NCBI GenBank assembly: GCA_021809805.1
Contig: JAJZKA010000006.1
Location: forward strand, 1 to 48,898
DNA length: 48,898 nt
Direction of reading: 5' to 3'
Source: Actinomycetes bacterium
Lineage (GTDB): Bacteria; Actinomycetota; Acidimicrobiia; Acidimicrobiales; Bog-793
In this document: positions 47,835 through 48,898 of the stretch, in pieces
Layout: every line of letters begins with the position of its first letter
Position numbering within the stretch: position 1 is the stretch's first letter
Program-made: the position numbers and the translations under genes
The notes under the pieces: model-generated
Database searches by the model: none
Seen by the model: only the letters and a program-made list of their open reading frames with translations
What the model was told of the DNA's origin: nothing

Positions 47835-48260
47835 TTACAGCCGACGCAGAACCATGCCGCCGAACTCCACGAGGCCCTTGGCGTTGCGTAGAGCAGCTCG
47901 GAGGTCCTTGCCCGAGACGTAGATGACGCCGTAGTGCGCGGTGTCCTTTAGGTCAAGAAGGCGGTCGAGTTTCGTCGCGGCCTCGTCGCCTCCTGGCTCC
48001 ACTTGGCGAAGCAGGGTCACGGCTGCTTTGTGATCTTGCGAACGAGACCGACGGCCGAGCGCGGCGCAGCAAGCTGCGTCGCACGCGGCGATCCCCGCGA
48101 GGACCGCCAGTGACGCCGAAACGCTCGTCGCTGACTCCACCACGCCGGCTTCGGTCTGAACAAGCTCCGCGACCTCGTAGAACTTCTGTGCCTGCTTGAG
48201 ACGAGTGGCCGCGTCCGCCTTGGTGCAGGCGGCGGTGCGCTGAGGCCTGCGCTGGCTCAT
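47835..48260 (-). CDS. HEPN-domain protein, partner of an MNT nucleotidyltransferase
   Basis: The protein is 141 aa and helical. KADAATRLKQAQKFYEVAELV and SASLAVLAGIAACDAACCAALGRRSRSQDHKAAVTLL carry the HEPN core with an R-x5-H pattern (Arg71-His77), which in HEPN toxins forms the RNase site. The C-terminal helix LKDTAHYGVIYVSGKDLRAALRNAKGLVEF is consistent with it. It overlaps the nucleotidyltransferase gene by 4 nt. In HepT/MntA-type systems the NTase blocks the HEPN RNase, often by AMPylating it near the active site, so this is probably the toxin half. Confidence 0.75.
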   Translation of the reverse strand: MSQRRPQRTAACTKADAATRLKQAQKFYEVAELVQTEAGVVESATSVSASLAVLAGIAACDAACCAALGRRSRSQDHKAAVTLLRQVEPGGDEAATKLDRLLDLKDTAHYGVIYVSGKDLRAALRNAKGLVEFGGMVLRRL

Positions 48261-48880
48261 TGCCGAGCCCTTCTCGACGGTGCCAGGACGTGGGTCTCAG
48301 TGAGGGGAACGGCGTCCTCCCGCAAGGCGACAACGATCGGCTCCCCCCTTTTGATCATCTCGGCGATCTGCTTCGGGGTGGCCTGGATGATGCTGGCGTG
48401 GTTCCCGGACCAGCGGGCGATGGCGCGGGACAGATCATCGACCGCACCGCCCCAACGCGGATCGTCCGGATCGATGTTTGCCGGTCGGACGACGAGCACG
48501 TCGATGTCGGAGTCCGGGGTGCCGTCGCCTCTCGCCGCTGAGCCGAATACCGCTGCCGCCACCGGCGGCACGGGCCATTGCTCGAGGTGCGTTCGTATTC
48601 TCTCGAACAGCCGACCCCGTAGGTTCGACAGCGTGACGGCGGCTTCAGCCGCCACGTGCTCCCGGTTCAGCGTGTAGAGCCTGGCGGGACCGGCCTCGAC
48701 CACATCGACCAGGCCATGGTCGGTCATGCGGTTCAAGATGGCCTGGACACGCCCCTGACTGTGCCCACAGAGCCGTTGCACGTCGCGGCCTGTGAGGGGG
48801 CGGTTGGTGCCCACGAGAACGGCAAGCACGGCGGCGTCGAGCGTCGGCACGACCGCACGGGCCGGGTTCGACAAGTCCAC
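48257..48880 (-). CDS. Winged-helix plus MNT-type nucleotidyltransferase
   Basis: The start is GTG 48880; the product is 207 aa. An N-terminal winged helix-turn-helix (AAVLAVLVGTNRPLTGRDVQRLCGHSQGRVQAILNRMTDHGLVDV...RLYTLN) is followed by a Pol-beta-type nucleotidyltransferase domain. The domain has the GS-x10-D-x-D motif (FGSAARGDGTPDSDIDVLVV; GS 113-114, Asp125, Asp127). It overlaps the downstream HEPN gene by 4 nt. The fused DNA-binding part suggests the protein both neutralises the HEPN partner and regulates the operon. The upstream region lies outside the window. Confidence 0.85.
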   Translation of the reverse strand: MDLSNPARAVVPTLDAAVLAVLVGTNRPLTGRDVQRLCGHSQGRVQAILNRMTDHGLVDVVEAGPARLYTLNREHVAAEAAVTLSNLRGRLFERIRTHLEQWPVPPVAAAVFGSAARGDGTPDSDIDVLVVRPANIDPDDPRWGGAVDDLSRAIARWSGNHASIIQATPKQIAEMIKRGEPIVVALREDAVPLTETHVLAPSRRARQ

Positions 48881-48898
48881 TGCTCACCCCTTCAGTCG

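Overview
This is a GC-rich, densely coded chromosomal window that looks actinobacterial and most likely acidimicrobial. The evidence is DesR/LiaR-type signalling, DUF4389 and DUF3105 proteins, GerMN/Gmad2 proteins, ACR3 with LMW-type arsenate reductase, and large secreted proteins built of YCF48/BNR-like propeller repeats. The placement is an inference, because the window has no rRNA or other marker gene. I saw no tRNA, rRNA or CRISPR array.

Region 1 (1-7.3 kb) is a carbohydrate module. A sugar ABC permease (cut by the window edge), a sugar-binding protein and a LacI regulator run leftwards. A glycogen-debranching-type glycosidase runs rightwards. Between them lies a 14-bp perfect inverted repeat that is almost certainly a pair of LacI operators. 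An orphan organomercurial lyase (MerB, catalytic Cys/Asp/Cys conserved) and a GerMN-Gmad2 envelope protein follow.

Region 2 (7.3-14.3 kb) is partly a gene graveyard. It holds an SDR relic, an IS3-family relic whose central 0.47 kb is inverted relative to both ends, a membrane protein truncated by that IS, a UvrD/PD-(D/E)XK helicase fragment with a 1-nt deletion, a C-terminal fragment of a protein whose full-length paralogue sits at 43-44 kb, and a GNAT relic. Intact genes in the stretch are a DUF4389 protein, DedA and TerC.

Region 3 (14.2-25.7 kb) holds two divergent MFS transporters and a metal-resistance block. The block contains arsR / arsI-remnant-acr3-arsC, an SmtB-type sensor with a CDF exporter, copZ-copA-csoR, a DUF3105 membrane protein, and a small SHOCT protein behind a second CsoR-like box. 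Recognisable operators precede arsR, the smtB-like gene, copZ and the SHOCT gene, so each metal appears to have its own switch.

Region 4 (26-39.9 kb) has a NarL-type two-component system divergent from an ABC ATPase/permease pair, then a cluster of five secreted or surface proteins. Four of these are propeller-like, and one carries a duplicated ~106-residue module on either side of its propeller.

Region 5 (40-48.9 kb) is a mobile or defence island. It contains a decayed TnpB, a truncated tyrosine integrase, VapBC, an uncharacterised 362-aa protein between 16-bp direct repeats, a PIN relic, MazEF, a Schlafen/AlbA_2-domain gene between two diverged copies of the mazF 3' end, a truncated MobF relaxase and an MNT/HEPN pair. 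The AlbA_2 cassette and the 362-aa family are the best candidates for something undescribed.
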